A stretch of 55,501 bases of DNA from GCA-020343675 sp964462945 (GTDB lineage Bacteria; Planctomycetota; Phycisphaerae; Sedimentisphaerales; Anaerobacaceae), in the NCBI GenBank assembly GCA_964462945.1, contig CAYWZW010000033.1, positions 1-55,501 on the forward strand. The letters run 5' to 3'. Position numbers and translations under genes: made by a program. Below the pieces are notes generated by a model. It saw only the letters and a list, made by a program, of their open reading frames with translations. It was not told the DNA's origin and searched no databases. Every line of letters begins with the position of its first letter. Position 1 is the stretch's first letter. Shown one piece after another: positions 1 to 8,803 of this stretch.

Positions 1-393
1 CTTTGCTTCTTTTTCCGTGGCTTCTGCACTTTTTATTCCTGAAACGGCCTTTTCCACACCGGCATGGGCAACCGACAGTTCTGCTTTTGCTATTTCCACT
101 TGCTGCCGCAGATCCTCGTCATCCAAAAGGACGAGCTTTTGTCCCTTGATTACCTTGTCCCCCTGGTCAACCAGGACTTGCGCAATGCGCCCGGAAATTT
201 TTGGACTGATTGTTGCACGCACGCGGGCTTCAAGCGTTCCGGTCCCCATAGCCTCTGCAGAAATCAGACCTGTCTTGACGGCACAGGATTCAACCGGTAG
301 AGGAGCAAAATGGATGCGATAAACAATAAACAATGCTATTAATAAAACCAGTGCCATCTTCCAGCCAACACTTAATAATCGTTTTGCAAACAT
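1..393 (-). CDS. HlyD-family periplasmic adaptor of an efflux system, N-terminal part
   Basis: The first 131 codons are visible and the gene runs off the left edge. One membrane segment (about residues 11-28) is followed by the usual half of a lipoyl-like hairpin domain (ISPKISGRIAQVLVDQGDKV, about residues 62-81) and the start of a coiled coil rich in A, E, K and Q. In this family the adaptor links an inner-membrane pump (ABC or RND) to an outer-membrane channel. The start ATG at 391-393 lies 33 bp after the PadR gene on the same strand, so the two are probably one operon controlled by PadR. The pump itself must lie outside the window. Confidence 0.85.
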   Translation of the reverse strand, partial: MFAKRLLSVGWKMALVLLIALFIVYRIHFAPLPVESCAVKTGLISAEAMGTGTLEARVRATISPKISGRIAQVLVDQGDKVIKGQKLVLLDDEDLRQQVEIAKAELSVAHAGVEKAVSGIKSAEATEKEAK

Positions 394-426
394 TGCTTTT
401 CCTATCAGGCTTACATACTTTGAAGC

Positions 427-834
427 TTAGAATATACTCTTGTGGTTCTTGAAACGCTGTCTGTACTGTTTTATGAATTTTTCTAAAACCTGTTTTCGCA
501 TAGCAATACTCTCTGCCCAAAGATGAAGCAGGCCGATTCCTTTTTGCGTCAAACTATAATTTCTTTTTGCCGGTCCAGTTCCCTTGGTGTCCCACTTCGA
601 TACCACAAATCCCTCTTTTTCCAGATAGCGAAGCGTCCTGTACACCATCGCAGGGTCGGGATTGGTTTTAGGAAACCCGAAATTATCTAATTTTGCCATT
701 AACTCGTATCCGTAAGAATCCTGTTGCGACAAAAAAAATAATACACACGGTTCAACGAAGCGGGTCATCTTGCCGCTGGGGCATTTGCACTTCTTTATCT
801 TATATTTTTTCGCAAGCCTGCTGCCTTCAAACAT
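427..834 (-). CDS. PadR-family transcriptional regulator
   Basis: The 135-residue protein has the PadR winged-helix pattern: YGYELMAKLD (helix 2), then NPDPAMVYRTLRYLEKEGFV (recognition helix), then the wing (WDTKGTGPAKRNYSLTQKG), and a C-terminal helix for dimerisation. Length is normal for short PadR proteins. An N-terminal extension with two Cys (KKCKCPSG) is unusual and could bind a metal, which is a guess. It precedes the HlyD adaptor gene, the common arrangement for drug- or phenolic-responsive PadR repressors of efflux pumps. A perfect inverted repeat lies upstream at 861-879 and is a good candidate for autoregulation. Confidence 0.88.
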   Translation of the reverse strand: MFEGSRLAKKYKIKKCKCPSGKMTRFVEPCVLFFLSQQDSYGYELMAKLDNFGFPKTNPDPAMVYRTLRYLEKEGFVVSKWDTKGTGPAKRNYSLTQKGIGLLHLWAESIAMRKQVLEKFIKQYRQRFKNHKSIF

Positions 835-860
835 ATTAGCCGCCTTAACAATAAAACATC

Positions 861-879
861 TATATGTATTCTACATATA
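861..879. promoter_or_regulatory. Palindromic operator candidate for the PadR regulator
   Basis: Two perfect 8-bp arms (TATATGTA and TACATATA) are separated by TTC. The site ends 27 bp before the padR start codon on the minus strand. PadR-family operators are dyads with ATGT/ACAT half-sites, which fits, although the spacing here is shorter than in the best-known examples. Binding is inferred. Confidence 0.55.
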
Positions 880-926
880 CATGATTTTACATGCTATGTT
901 CTTCATCTTCAAGTATAATTTGCGAT

Positions 927-952
927 AGACCGCCCTTTTCTTCGGGAGGTCT
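927..952. terminator. Hairpin in the 840-1244 gap
   Basis: Stem arms AGACCGCCC (927-935) and GGGAGGTCT (944-952) pair with one internal mismatch around an 8-nt pyrimidine-rich loop. There is no long T-run, so a terminator role is uncertain. The rest of the roughly 400-bp gap between padR and the EamA gene shows nothing I can identify. Confidence 0.25.
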
Positions 953-1244
953 CACTTTATGCCTGAAAAACCTCGTTTGTGGTCTAATTATTGGTCTTAT
1001 TGGGAAAGGCAGAAAATACTTGCAAGCCTTGCAGGAGGTTGTATAAAATACAGCTTGATTAAGACAAGACCTGCCGGAGCGCAGGCCGTTAAGAGTATAG
1101 TTATCGTTGGGATTTACGAAGGCCGGCTTCACGAAGAATCCGGTCTTTTCGTATGTTGTTGATGCTGTAATATATGAGCCTTGGGTTCTTTTTCATTTTT
1201 TGCAGTTCAGTGCATATTCACTGCTGAGATGGTGTAGCGCCTGT

Positions 1245-2147
1245 ATGTGGGTATATCTGGGAATCGTCTCAGCGGTGTTTTTAGGCATGTACGATGTCAG
1301 CAAGAAGCACGCCTTGCGGCAAAATGCCGTGCTGCCGGTGCTGTTCCTATCGACAGTTTTCGGCGCCCTGGTCATGTTGCCGCCGGTGCTGCTGTCTCGG
1401 GCGGAGCCTGGGCACGTGTTGGCGACGGCCTTTTACGTGCCGTCAATAACCTGGGCCGGGCATCTCCATCTGCTCGTCAAGTCAGTGATTGTATCGGTTG
1501 CGTGGGTGCTCAGCTATTTTGCACTGAAGAACCTGCCGATCTCGATTGTTTCGCCGGTGGGAGCGGTCGGGCCCGTCTGGACGCTTCTGGGGGCGCTGAT
1601 TATGTTTCACGAGCACCCGACAATTATGCAATATGCCGGATTTGGGGTGATGGTTGTTTCCTATTGGTGGTTTTCGGTAATCGGCGGCAAAGAGGGAATA
1701 TTTTTTTATAACAATAGATGGATTGCATTTACCGTCCTGGCGACGATGCTTGGCGCCGCCAGCGCCATGTACGATAAGTTCCTGATCCAGCGAATGGCTT
1801 ATCCGCCGATGGCGGTGCAGGCGTGGTTTTCGATCTATGTTGTGCCGGTGCTGGGAGTGTTTGTACTGCTTTTCTGGTGGCCGGGCAGGAAGCGCTATAC
1901 GCCGTTTATCTGGCGATGGAGCATTGTCCTGATCGGGCTTATGCTTGTGGCGGCGGATTTTCTTTATTTCAAGGCGCTCAGTTACCGGGGCTCGCTCGTT
2001 GCGATGCTTTCAACGCTTCGCTGCGGCTATATTGTGATTTCACTTTTTGCGGGAGGTCTGCTGTTTAACGAGGCGCGATTGTCGAGCAAGACGACGGCGG
2101 TGGGCGGCATTCTGCTCGGCGTGTTCTTGATATTGCTGTCAAAATAA
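1245..2147 (+). CDS. EamA/DMT-type membrane transporter
   Basis: About 300 residues with ten hydrophobic segments arranged as two five-segment halves, as in EamA drug/metabolite transporters. The substrate cannot be read from sequence. The open frame extends 46 codons upstream, but that part is not hydrophobic and does not look like the family. The ATG at 1245 puts the first membrane helix (WVYLGIVSAVFLGMYDVSKK) at the N-terminus, where it belongs, so I chose it. The second half has the typical late motifs (YDKFLIQR, ALSYRGSLVAMLSTLRCGYI). It is followed by another small multi-helix protein on the same strand. Confidence 0.8.
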   Translation: MWVYLGIVSAVFLGMYDVSKKHALRQNAVLPVLFLSTVFGALVMLPPVLLSRAEPGHVLATAFYVPSITWAGHLHLLVKSVIVSVAWVLSYFALKNLPISIVSPVGAVGPVWTLLGALIMFHEHPTIMQYAGFGVMVVSYWWFSVIGGKEGIFFYNNRWIAFTVLATMLGAASAMYDKFLIQRMAYPPMAVQAWFSIYVVPVLGVFVLLFWWPGRKRYTPFIWRWSIVLIGLMLVAADFLYFKALSYRGSLVAMLSTLRCGYIVISLFAGGLLFNEARLSSKTTAVGGILLGVFLILLSK

Positions 2148-2206
2148 GAAAGGGTCAACGTGCTCATCGGATTACTGCAATTCTGATTTTCGGGGTTGAA
2201 ACATTT

Positions 2207-2563
2207 ATGCGTACAATTCTCAGAACCGTGATTCTCTTGTGCTTCAGTAACATGTTCATGACGTTTGCCTGGTACGGCCATTTGAAGAACCTTTCGCACA
2301 AGAGCTGGTTCATCGCCGCGATCGTAAGCTGGGGCATCGCGTTTTTCGAGTACCTGCTCCAGGTGCCCGCTAACCGCATCGGCCACCAGGTCATGAGCGT
2401 CGGCCAGCTCAAGATTATCCAGGAAGTGGTCACATTGTTGGTCTTCGTTCCGTTCTCGCTGCTCTACCTCAAAGAGCAGCTTCGCCTGGACTATCTGTGG
2501 GCTGGCCTGTGCATCTTAGGGGCCGTGTTCTTCCTGTTTCGCCACAAGCTCGTCGGCGCCTGA
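2207..2563 (+). CDS. DUF486 family small membrane protein
   Basis: The 118-residue protein has four membrane helices and the recognisable DUF486 sequence (MFMTFAWYGHLKN, FEYLLQVPANRIGH, QLKIIQEVVTLLVF). DUF486 proteins resemble one half of a DMT transporter and are the usual length here. Function is not established. It lies 59 bp after the EamA gene on the same strand, so co-transcription is possible. ATG at 2207 is the only sensible start. Confidence 0.88.
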   Translation: MRTILRTVILLCFSNMFMTFAWYGHLKNLSHKSWFIAAIVSWGIAFFEYLLQVPANRIGHQVMSVGQLKIIQEVVTLLVFVPFSLLYLKEQLRLDYLWAGLCILGAVFFLFRHKLVGA

Positions 2564-2647
2564 TGCTGTCCATCCGCCGCCTCAGCACGCCGCCGCACGC
2601 CGGCCCGCGTCTGAACAAAGCAGAGCCGGCTGTGGTATAATGCGCAC

Positions 2648-4459
2648 ATGACGGCACGGAAAACCGGTACATACGAGTTTCTGCCGACCACGTTCGAGGA
2701 GCTTCGGCAGCGCGGCTGGAGCCAGGCCGATGTCATCCTTGTCACCGCCGACGCCTACGTGGACCATCCCTCGTTCGGCGTGGCGCTGATCGGGCGATGG
2801 CTCGAAAAGTCAGGCTTTCGCGTCGCGGTGCTCGCTCAGCCGGATTGGCGAAGCGTCCAGCCGTTCCGCGCTCTGGGGCCGCCCCGCCTGTTCTGGGGCA
2901 TCACCAGCGGCTGCATCGATTCGCGCCTGAACGACTATGCCTCGTTGGGCCATCGTCGAAAACAGGACGTCTATAGCCCCGGCGGCGCGGTGGGCCTGCG
3001 TCCGGGTCGACCGCTGTTGGTCTATTCGGCCAGGGCGCGCGAGGCCTACCCCGACGTGCCGATTGTCCTTGGCGGCCTGGAGGCGAGCCTGCGGCGGCTC
3101 GTGCACTACGATTACATCGAGGATAAACTCAAGCGCTCGGTGCTCGTCGATGCCAAGGCGGACCTGCTGCTGCACGGCATGGCCGAGCGGGCCGTCGCCG
3201 AGGTCGCCCGGCGGCTGGACGCGGGGCAATCGATCCACGAGCTGACGGACATCCCCGGCACGGCGTACGTCGCACACAAGGGGGCGGCTATCCCGGATGG
3301 GGCTGTGCGGCTGCCGTCACTTGAGCAGCAGCAGGCGGACACTCACACCGTTATGGACGCACACCGGCAGTACGAGGCCCAGGCCCGTCCGGGTGGGCGG
3401 GCGGTCGTGCAGGAGCAGGACCCCGGCACGCTTGTCGTCCTGCCGCCCAGCGAGCCGCTGAGCGGGCAAGAGCTGGACGCCCTGTACGATCTGCCGTTCT
3501 CGCGGCGATGGCATCCGCGCTACGACCGGGAGGGGGGCGTGCCGGCGCTGACGCCGGTGCAGTTCTCCATTACGACGCACCGGGGCTGCTTAGGCGGATG
3601 TGCGTTTTGCTCCATAAGCTGTCACCAGGGAAAAGAGATCCGCTCGCGGTCGCTGGAGTCGCTATTGCACGAAGCGGAGGTGCTCCGGCGGCATCCTCAA
3701 TTTCGCGGCACGATTGTCGATGTCGGCGGGCCGTCCGCCAACATGTACGGCATGGAATGCCCGCAGGAGCAGCCCTGCGCGAGGGTCAGTTGCATGTCAC
3801 CATCGCTGTGCAAACGGGCCGCTTTCGATCACGGGCCGATGATCAAGATGATGGAGGCGTTTGTCCGCTGGAGCGGCGGGGGGGCCAGGCGAACCAACGT
3901 CTTCGTGGCCTCCGGCATTCGCCACGATCTGGCCCTGAAAAACCGCGAGTATCTCGACCTGCTCGTGCGGCATTTCGTCGGGGGACATCTGAAGGTGGCC
4001 CCGGAGCATTATTGCTCCCACGTCCTGGGCCTGATGGGCAAGCCCCGGTTTGAGGTCTTCGAGGAATTCGAGCAGCAGTTCGCCGAGGCGTGCCGCCGGG
4101 CCGGAAAGCAGGCGTATCTCGTGCCGTACTTCATCAGCGCGCATCCGGGCTGCCGGCCCGAAGATGCGCTGAAACTGACCGAATACTTAGTCTCGCGCTC
4201 GTGGCGGCCGCGGCAGGTCCAGGATTTTGTCCCTATCCCGCTGACGCTCTCGACGGCGATGTACGTCTGTGGCGTGGACCCGGCGGGCCAGAATATTCAC
4301 GTCCCTCGATCCCGGAAAGAAAAACGCCTCCAGGCGGCCCTCCTGCAATACTATGAGCCCCGGAACAAAAAGCTCGTCGGCGATTTCCTGCGAGAGCAGC
4401 ACCGCACCGACCTGCTGCCCAAAATCAGCCGCGTGGCCCGCTCGAAGCGCCGGTCTTAA
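2648..4459 (+). CDS. YgiQ-family radical SAM protein
   Basis: The 603-residue protein matches the YgiQ family along its full length. The N-terminal region (FLPTTFEELRQRGW, TADAYVDHPSFG) is typical. The radical SAM cluster-binding cysteines are C314, C318 and C321 (RGCLGGCAFCS), and the C-terminal region carries HLKVAPEHYC and YFISAHPGC. The family is widespread, binds a 4Fe-4S cluster and S-adenosylmethionine, and has no settled reaction. Its stop codon overlaps the 3' end of the convergent flavoprotein gene by 4 bp. Transcription is probably independent of neighbours. Confidence 0.93.
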   Translation: MTARKTGTYEFLPTTFEELRQRGWSQADVILVTADAYVDHPSFGVALIGRWLEKSGFRVAVLAQPDWRSVQPFRALGPPRLFWGITSGCIDSRLNDYASLGHRRKQDVYSPGGAVGLRPGRPLLVYSARAREAYPDVPIVLGGLEASLRRLVHYDYIEDKLKRSVLVDAKADLLLHGMAERAVAEVARRLDAGQSIHELTDIPGTAYVAHKGAAIPDGAVRLPSLEQQQADTHTVMDAHRQYEAQARPGGRAVVQEQDPGTLVVLPPSEPLSGQELDALYDLPFSRRWHPRYDREGGVPALTPVQFSITTHRGCLGGCAFCSISCHQGKEIRSRSLESLLHEAEVLRRHPQFRGTIVDVGGPSANMYGMECPQEQPCARVSCMSPSLCKRAAFDHGPMIKMMEAFVRWSGGGARRTNVFVASGIRHDLALKNREYLDLLVRHFVGGHLKVAPEHYCSHVLGLMGKPRFEVFEEFEQQFAEACRRAGKQAYLVPYFISAHPGCRPEDALKLTEYLVSRSWRPRQVQDFVPIPLTLSTAMYVCGVDPAGQNIHVPRSRKEKRLQAALLQYYEPRNKKLVGDFLREQHRTDLLPKISRVARSKRRS

Positions 4460-5793
4460 AACGAGAATCTCTCGGTGTGTATTCTGGAGCGAAGAATACC
4501 TATTTTGCGAAGTTCTCTTCTGACACTTTTCATCATGGCGACGGGGCCGCAGAGCATCACGTGCGTGTTCTTAGTCGGATTGGGTATGAATTTACGCAGG
4601 AGGGTTTTGTCGAGGTGTCCCGTCAAACCGTCGTAGTCCGGCTGCCGCGAGAGGACATGATGGATTGTCAGGCTGGGCAAAGCGGCGTTCAGATCGTTTA
4701 ACTGATCCGCAAGGAATATGTCATCTCTTGTCTTGTTCGCCCATATAAGCGTCAATGGCTTGGCCACGCCTGACTTTGCGATATGGCGCAGGCAGCTTAA
4801 CATGGGTGTTATGCCCACGCCGCCTGCAATCATAATGAGCCGCTCGAAGGCCGGGAGCTTCAGATAGCTGAACCGGCCGAACGGCGCTTCGACACGGGCC
4901 AAGTCGCCCGGCCTTGTCCGGCCAATCGTGTTCGTGAAGTCCCCCGATTCCTTGATCGTGAACGTGATACACTCTTTGTCCAGGGGCGAAGAGGAGATCG
5001 TGAAAGGATGTTCGCTTCGTTTTTCTCCTGTTCGAAACAGAGTGAGAAATGCAAATTGCCCCGGCAGATAGCTGAAACTCCGGCCGGTCGGTTCGAGTTT
5101 CAGGTTCCACGTATCATGGTTCAGCCGCGTCACGTCACTCACTTTGAATGGGTGCGACTTGAGCGTTGCCGGCTTGACCAGCTTTACCCGGCAAAAGAGC
5201 GCGGCGTAGAAGACAAGCAGGGTCAGAAACAGGATTCTCGGCCCGCCTGATTTGAGGTCGCTGCCCAGAACCAACGCGTGAACCGCAACCAGAACAACCG
5301 TCACAAACGCGAGCTGATGGATTCGTTTCCATTTTTCGTAAGGCAGCTCGAGGAAGATGCGGCCGAGCGTTGTTGCCGCGATGATCGCCAGGATCAGAAG
5401 CACGACACCGCCGAGCAATTGGGGCCAAAGCTCGGCGAGGGTCTCCTGACCGCCATAAACCTTTGAGCCATATATCAGGAACGGGTGACTGAACGCCAGC
5501 AAAGCCGCCGTCGGGCCGGTGATCGAGTGCAAACGGAGCAGCCGGTGGATGCCGAAGAGTCTGTCCAGAATTTTCAGCCTGGCGCTGAGCACGAACTGGA
5601 ACATGACAAGTGTAGCAGCTAAGAGAGCGGCGGATTTACCGGCGGCTACAAGCCTCGCGGGCCCGGCGCCAATGACACCGGCCTGCCCCTCGTAGCCGGA
5701 CCATGCGATAGAAAGCTGGGCGATAAGCAGCGCTGGAAGGCCAAGCAGCAGTAAAGTCCGGATCAGCGTCTTTGTGAATCTGCCGTTCATCAT
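4456..5793 (-). CDS. Ferric-reductase-like transmembrane flavoprotein (FAD/NAD oxidoreductase)
   Basis: The 445-residue protein has an N-terminal six-helix ferric-reductase-like domain (about 10-200). Paired histidines in the helices (GIHRLLRLH, FSHPF, RIHQLAF, VAVHALV) are suited to two b haems. Next comes a ferredoxin-NADP-reductase module with the FAD motif RSEHPFTISSSP, the nucleotide motif GGVGITPMLS and a C-terminal aromatic residue (HTERFSF). It should move electrons from NAD(P)H across the membrane; the acceptor is unknown. It lies 29 bp downstream of a four-helix membrane protein on the same strand, which may be a partner. Confidence 0.88.
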   Translation of the reverse strand: MMNGRFTKTLIRTLLLLGLPALLIAQLSIAWSGYEGQAGVIGAGPARLVAAGKSAALLAATLVMFQFVLSARLKILDRLFGIHRLLRLHSITGPTAALLAFSHPFLIYGSKVYGGQETLAELWPQLLGGVVLLILAIIAATTLGRIFLELPYEKWKRIHQLAFVTVVLVAVHALVLGSDLKSGGPRILFLTLLVFYAALFCRVKLVKPATLKSHPFKVSDVTRLNHDTWNLKLEPTGRSFSYLPGQFAFLTLFRTGEKRSEHPFTISSSPLDKECITFTIKESGDFTNTIGRTRPGDLARVEAPFGRFSYLKLPAFERLIMIAGGVGITPMLSCLRHIAKSGVAKPLTLIWANKTRDDIFLADQLNDLNAALPSLTIHHVLSRQPDYDGLTGHLDKTLLRKFIPNPTKNTHVMLCGPVAMMKSVRRELRKIGILRSRIHTERFSF

Positions 5794-5822
5794 GTCGATG
5801 CTTCATCCCGGCATCTTTCTTC

Positions 5823-6215
5823 TCAACGCGGCTTGGCTCGCCAATAGAGCAGGATACTGTGGGCAAGCGGCAGCTTCGCCAGAAGAATCACGATATCGGG
5901 GAAGGTGGAACTGAACACAACCGTTCTAATCGTCACCGGGCCTTCCCAGTGTGTAAACGAGAAGTACGCCATGGTGATCGTCCCGGTGATTACCGCCGCC
6001 AGGTTGATCAGGTACGCGTAGGCGCAGAGTCTCTTGCTGCTGAACATGAACGGCAGGATAAACGTTGCGGCGGCGGTGAAGACGGCCGGTATCAGGAAGA
6101 GAACGCGGAGTTTGCCTTCGAGCACCGGCGGGTGGATGCGAAGGTGAAGAATCAGCCCGCCAAGGGACAGCAAAGCGAACGCGAGAATGGGTAAATGGAT
6201 TTGCTTTTTGAGCAT
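5823..6215 (-). CDS. Small four-helix membrane protein, partner of the flavoprotein
   Basis: The 130-residue protein has four clear hydrophobic segments (about 8-26, 37-58, 65-86 and 103-124) and no cytoplasmic domain. I do not recognise a characterised family. It sits immediately upstream of the ferric-reductase-like gene on the same strand with a 29-bp gap, so the pair is probably one transcript. It could help assemble or anchor the redox protein; this is inference from position only. Confidence 0.7.
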   Translation of the reverse strand: MLKKQIHLPILAFALLSLGGLILHLRIHPPVLEGKLRVLFLIPAVFTAAATFILPFMFSSKRLCAYAYLINLAAVITGTITMAYFSFTHWEGPVTIRTVVFSSTFPDIVILLAKLPLAHSILLYWRAKPR

Positions 6216-6267
6216 TTCTGGCTCCTTCCATCAATAAATCGACCGACTCGGTTGGCAGACGGACTAA

Positions 6268-6498
6268 CGCCAGAGACTACCGCCGAACCCGCCCTTCCGC
6301 AAGCAAAATACCAAATTTCAAGGCAAGGAATACTTCTTGCTGTTTGAGTTGTTTCCTTGGTTCAAGAATGCAGGCGTTCAGCAGATAACTCAAGTGGAAT
6401 TGTGGCACGATGAGCACTTATATTGGCCAAGCCTCGACGTGGACCTCTCGTTCAGCATCATTGAGCACGCGGAAAAGTATAATCTTGTAGCCAAATGA
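6268..6498 (+). pseudogene. Truncated DUF2442 gene (C-terminal remnant)
   Basis: A reading frame of 76 codons with no usable ATG ends in a sequence typical of one DUF2442 subgroup: PWFKNAGVQQITQVELW followed by YWPSLDVDLSFSIIEHAEKY and the final residues NLVAK. A stop codon at 6265-6267 closes the frame upstream, so the 5' end is lost. DUF2442 genes are often paired with DUF4160 genes in toxin-antitoxin-like arrangements; no partner is visible here. I regard it as debris. Confidence 0.55.
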
Positions 6499-6659
6499 AA
6501 AAGGTACGGGGGCTTCCCGGCTACGGCTCGGACCTTCGCCGAGACGAGTAGCCCACCGATCAAAGCCGTTGGTATTGTTTAAGGTGGGGCAACTTTCGGC
6601 CTGAGCTCAAGTCGAAGGAGCTCCACCCGACGCAGGCTCATAAATGGAAAGATGGGCGT

Positions 6660-6775
6660 TGCTCGCCTTCGCTGGCCGGATCTTTCGACTCCGCTTCGCT
6701 GCGCTCAAGATGACAAGTCAGGCAAGTGAACGCGCTCAAGATGACAAGCAGGGCGCTGCGCTCAAGATGGCACGT
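6660..6775. repeat. Dispersed short repeats, gctcaagatga type
   Basis: Three copies of a unit containing GCTCAAGATG, followed by CAAG or by GCAC, occur in about 100 bp (near 6703, 6735 and 6759), beside CGACTCCGCTTCGCTGCG. Such elements are scattered between genes in many metagenome-derived genomes. The repeat runs into the 3' end of the HNH-AP2 gene, whose last 20 or so residues are read from it. Confidence 0.5.
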
Positions 6776-7398
6776 GTGCGGGAGTCGTTTGCCACATCGG
6801 GGAAGTTGAGTGTTGCGAAGTCTCTGTGGTATTTCTTGGCGGCGGCGTCGTAGGCGCGGGCGGCGTCGATTTCGCTGGCGAATGAGCCGAGATATATTTT
6901 CCGGCCGTGACGCTGAATTCTCGCTTTCCACTTTCGCTGCGTTCTGTCCCATTCAAGGCCCTTGTATTTTGAGCGGGCTTTCGCTTTCTTTTTCGGGCGG
7001 TTGCACAGATTTTGCGAGACGGTGGCGGGGCGGAGATTCGCCTCTCGATTGTCCAGGCCGTTGTGGTTGATGTGGTCGCAGACCATGCCGGCGAGGACGT
7101 GAATCACCTCGTGATGCATCCAAATTCTTCTTCGACTGTTCGCGGCTGCGAGGCGCTGCCAGCGAGCGGCATACGCGCCGGTCGGGCTTCTGACCAGATG
7201 CCATTTGTATTTGGCCAGCCGCTGGTAATCTTCGGGATCGACCATCGCGAATTTGCCTTGCGTCAGCGGGATTTTCCTGAAGGCGTAGCCGTAGCGCAGC
7301 CGGCGATACAAGAGCACAGCCCATACGGCCGGCGTCTCCAGCCAGGCGGGAATTCTCACAGCGAACTTGACGCTTTTCTTCGACACGGTTTGAGTCAA
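6736..7398 (-). CDS. HNH endonuclease with AP2 DNA-binding domain
   Basis: The 220-residue protein starts with a conserved stretch seen in planctomycete members (AVLLYRRLRYGYAFRKIPLT) and continues with an HNH core. The HNH residues are within WMHHEVIHVLAGMVCDHINH and NGLDNREANLRPAT (about residues 93-130). The C-terminal AP2 domain (SKYKGLEWDRTQRKWKARI, then YLGSFASEIDAARAYDAAA) is about residues 143-195. This is the architecture of free-standing homing-type endonucleases. The last 20 residues come from a dispersed repeat, so the original C-terminus was probably replaced. It is isolated, with no host gene. Confidence 0.85.
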   Translation of the reverse strand: MTQTVSKKSVKFAVRIPAWLETPAVWAVLLYRRLRYGYAFRKIPLTQGKFAMVDPEDYQRLAKYKWHLVRSPTGAYAARWQRLAAANSRRRIWMHHEVIHVLAGMVCDHINHNGLDNREANLRPATVSQNLCNRPKKKAKARSKYKGLEWDRTQRKWKARIQRHGRKIYLGSFASEIDAARAYDAAAKKYHRDFATLNFPDVANDSRTRAILSAAPCLSS

Positions 7399-8063
7399 TT
7401 AGGTGATGAGAGAATTAGCGATTAGGTAATCAGGTGATCAGAGGATCAGGTCGTAGGTAATCAGGACATCAGGGGATTAGCCACTGCCTCCAAGTAAGTG
7501 CCCGAAACGTCTTGGATTTTGGATTTAGGTATTCGGATTTCCGTTTTCCGGCCCAAGCCGAAAAACGGCCCCCCATAATTGCTCCTACCTGCACAATTCA
7601 TTAAAAAATCTACAAAAATGTAGGAAGCATTTTTGCCGTAAGTCGTTGCAGGCAAGGGAATAAAAATTCTTTTCAAAATTTCCATTTTCGCTTTTAGCTA
7701 CCAGCACCATTCGTTAAAAAAATTCGTCCATTTTACCCAAATTAACAGCCACAGAGAATGGTAGTTAGACACGGATCGATCCGCCTAACGCATGGCGGAC
7801 TCACGCGGACGAAGACGGTTTTGAATTAGCCACGAAGGCACTAAGACTCGAAGAAATCATCCACTCTCGATGTCTTGCGAATTCGACATTCGGTATTGGA
7901 TATCGGATATTGAACCCGCCCGCCTGATTGCCTGCCTGCTGAGCTCTGTCGGATTTGCCGCTTTGCAGCTCGGCCGCGAGCTCGCTGCCGAAGACAAGCA
8001 GTCCGCGGGACGGTAATCGTTTTTTGGTGTTGCGTTTTCGCCTGGCGCCTATAGAATCTGCTC
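7399..8063. other. Gene-free stretch with low-complexity and REP-like sequence
   Basis: No coding sequence is convincing here. From 7399 to 7480 there is a run of degenerate AATCAGG and GATCAGAGGATCAGG units. At 7780-7799 a small hairpin (TCCGCC / GGCGGA around TAACGCAT) resembles another at 23981-24000. The promoter of the DUF456 gene should lie near 8000-8060, but I cannot point to good boxes. Confidence 0.4.
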
Positions 8064-8579
8064 ATGGTTTATGTTTGGCTGATCGTACTAATCGTCTTCA
8101 ATACGGCCTGGCTTGGTCTGACCGTCTTCGGGCTGCCGGGCAACTGGCTGATGGCCATATCGACGTGCTTTTTCGCATGGTGGCGGTGGGAGAGCGGCGT
8201 TTTTTCCATTTATACGCTGGTTGCTGTCGTGGCGCTGGCGGCCGTGGGTGAGCTGCTCGAACTGACCGCTGGCATGGTCGGAGCCAGGAAATCAGGCGCG
8301 AGCTGGCCCGGGTCAATTGCCGCCCTCTTTGGCGCGGTCGCCGGCGCCATTTTAGGCACGTTTATGATCCCCATTCCCTTCATCGGGACCCTCATGGGCG
8401 CATGTGCGGGAGCGGGGCTTGGCGTGTGGGGATTGGAATTTTCTCGCGGCAGGAAGATGGAGCACAGCGTTCGCTACGCCGTCGGCGCCGGGCTGGGCGA
8501 ATTCTTCGGCATCACAACCAAGCTCGCGCTCGGTATCATCATCTGGTCCACGGTCGCGGTGGCCGCTTTTTGGCCGTGA
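8064..8579 (+). CDS. DUF456 family membrane protein
   Basis: The 171-residue protein has five or six hydrophobic segments and the glycine-rich pattern of DUF456: FGLPGNWLM near the N-terminus, GELLELTAG in the middle and GTFMIPIPFIGTLMGACAGA after it. The family is made of integral membrane proteins of unknown function whose glycine-zipper-like repeats suggest tight helix packing. Start at the ATG at 8064 fits the first helix. Confidence 0.9.
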   Translation: MVYVWLIVLIVFNTAWLGLTVFGLPGNWLMAISTCFFAWWRWESGVFSIYTLVAVVALAAVGELLELTAGMVGARKSGASWPGSIAALFGAVAGAILGTFMIPIPFIGTLMGACAGAGLGVWGLEFSRGRKMEHSVRYAVGAGLGEFFGITTKLALGIIIWSTVAVAAFWP

Positions 8580-8803
8580 GAAGGACTCGGCCTGCGCCTT
8601 TTCGAAGCGGTCCGAAAAAAAGCGAACGCGCACACACAGCAGGGCCGGCGAGAAATACCGCAAGGCAAACCCTACGCACAACCGAGGAAAATCCTGCCTC
8701 TTTTTTTGCCTTCGCCTACCGTCTTTCATATATTTTACTTGCCGAGCCGGTTGGAGGGGTGACCGGAAATCTCGGCGCCTCAGAAGAAACGGAGACTGGA
8801 GCG

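Noticed and set aside
887..1132. Minus-strand frame of 81 codons
   Set aside because: No ribosome site, no family features, covers a hairpin; treated as noncoding.
8402..8803. Upstream extension of the gene at 8804
   Set aside because: It overlaps the DUF456 gene out of frame and has no ribosome site; the ATG at 8804 has GGAG.
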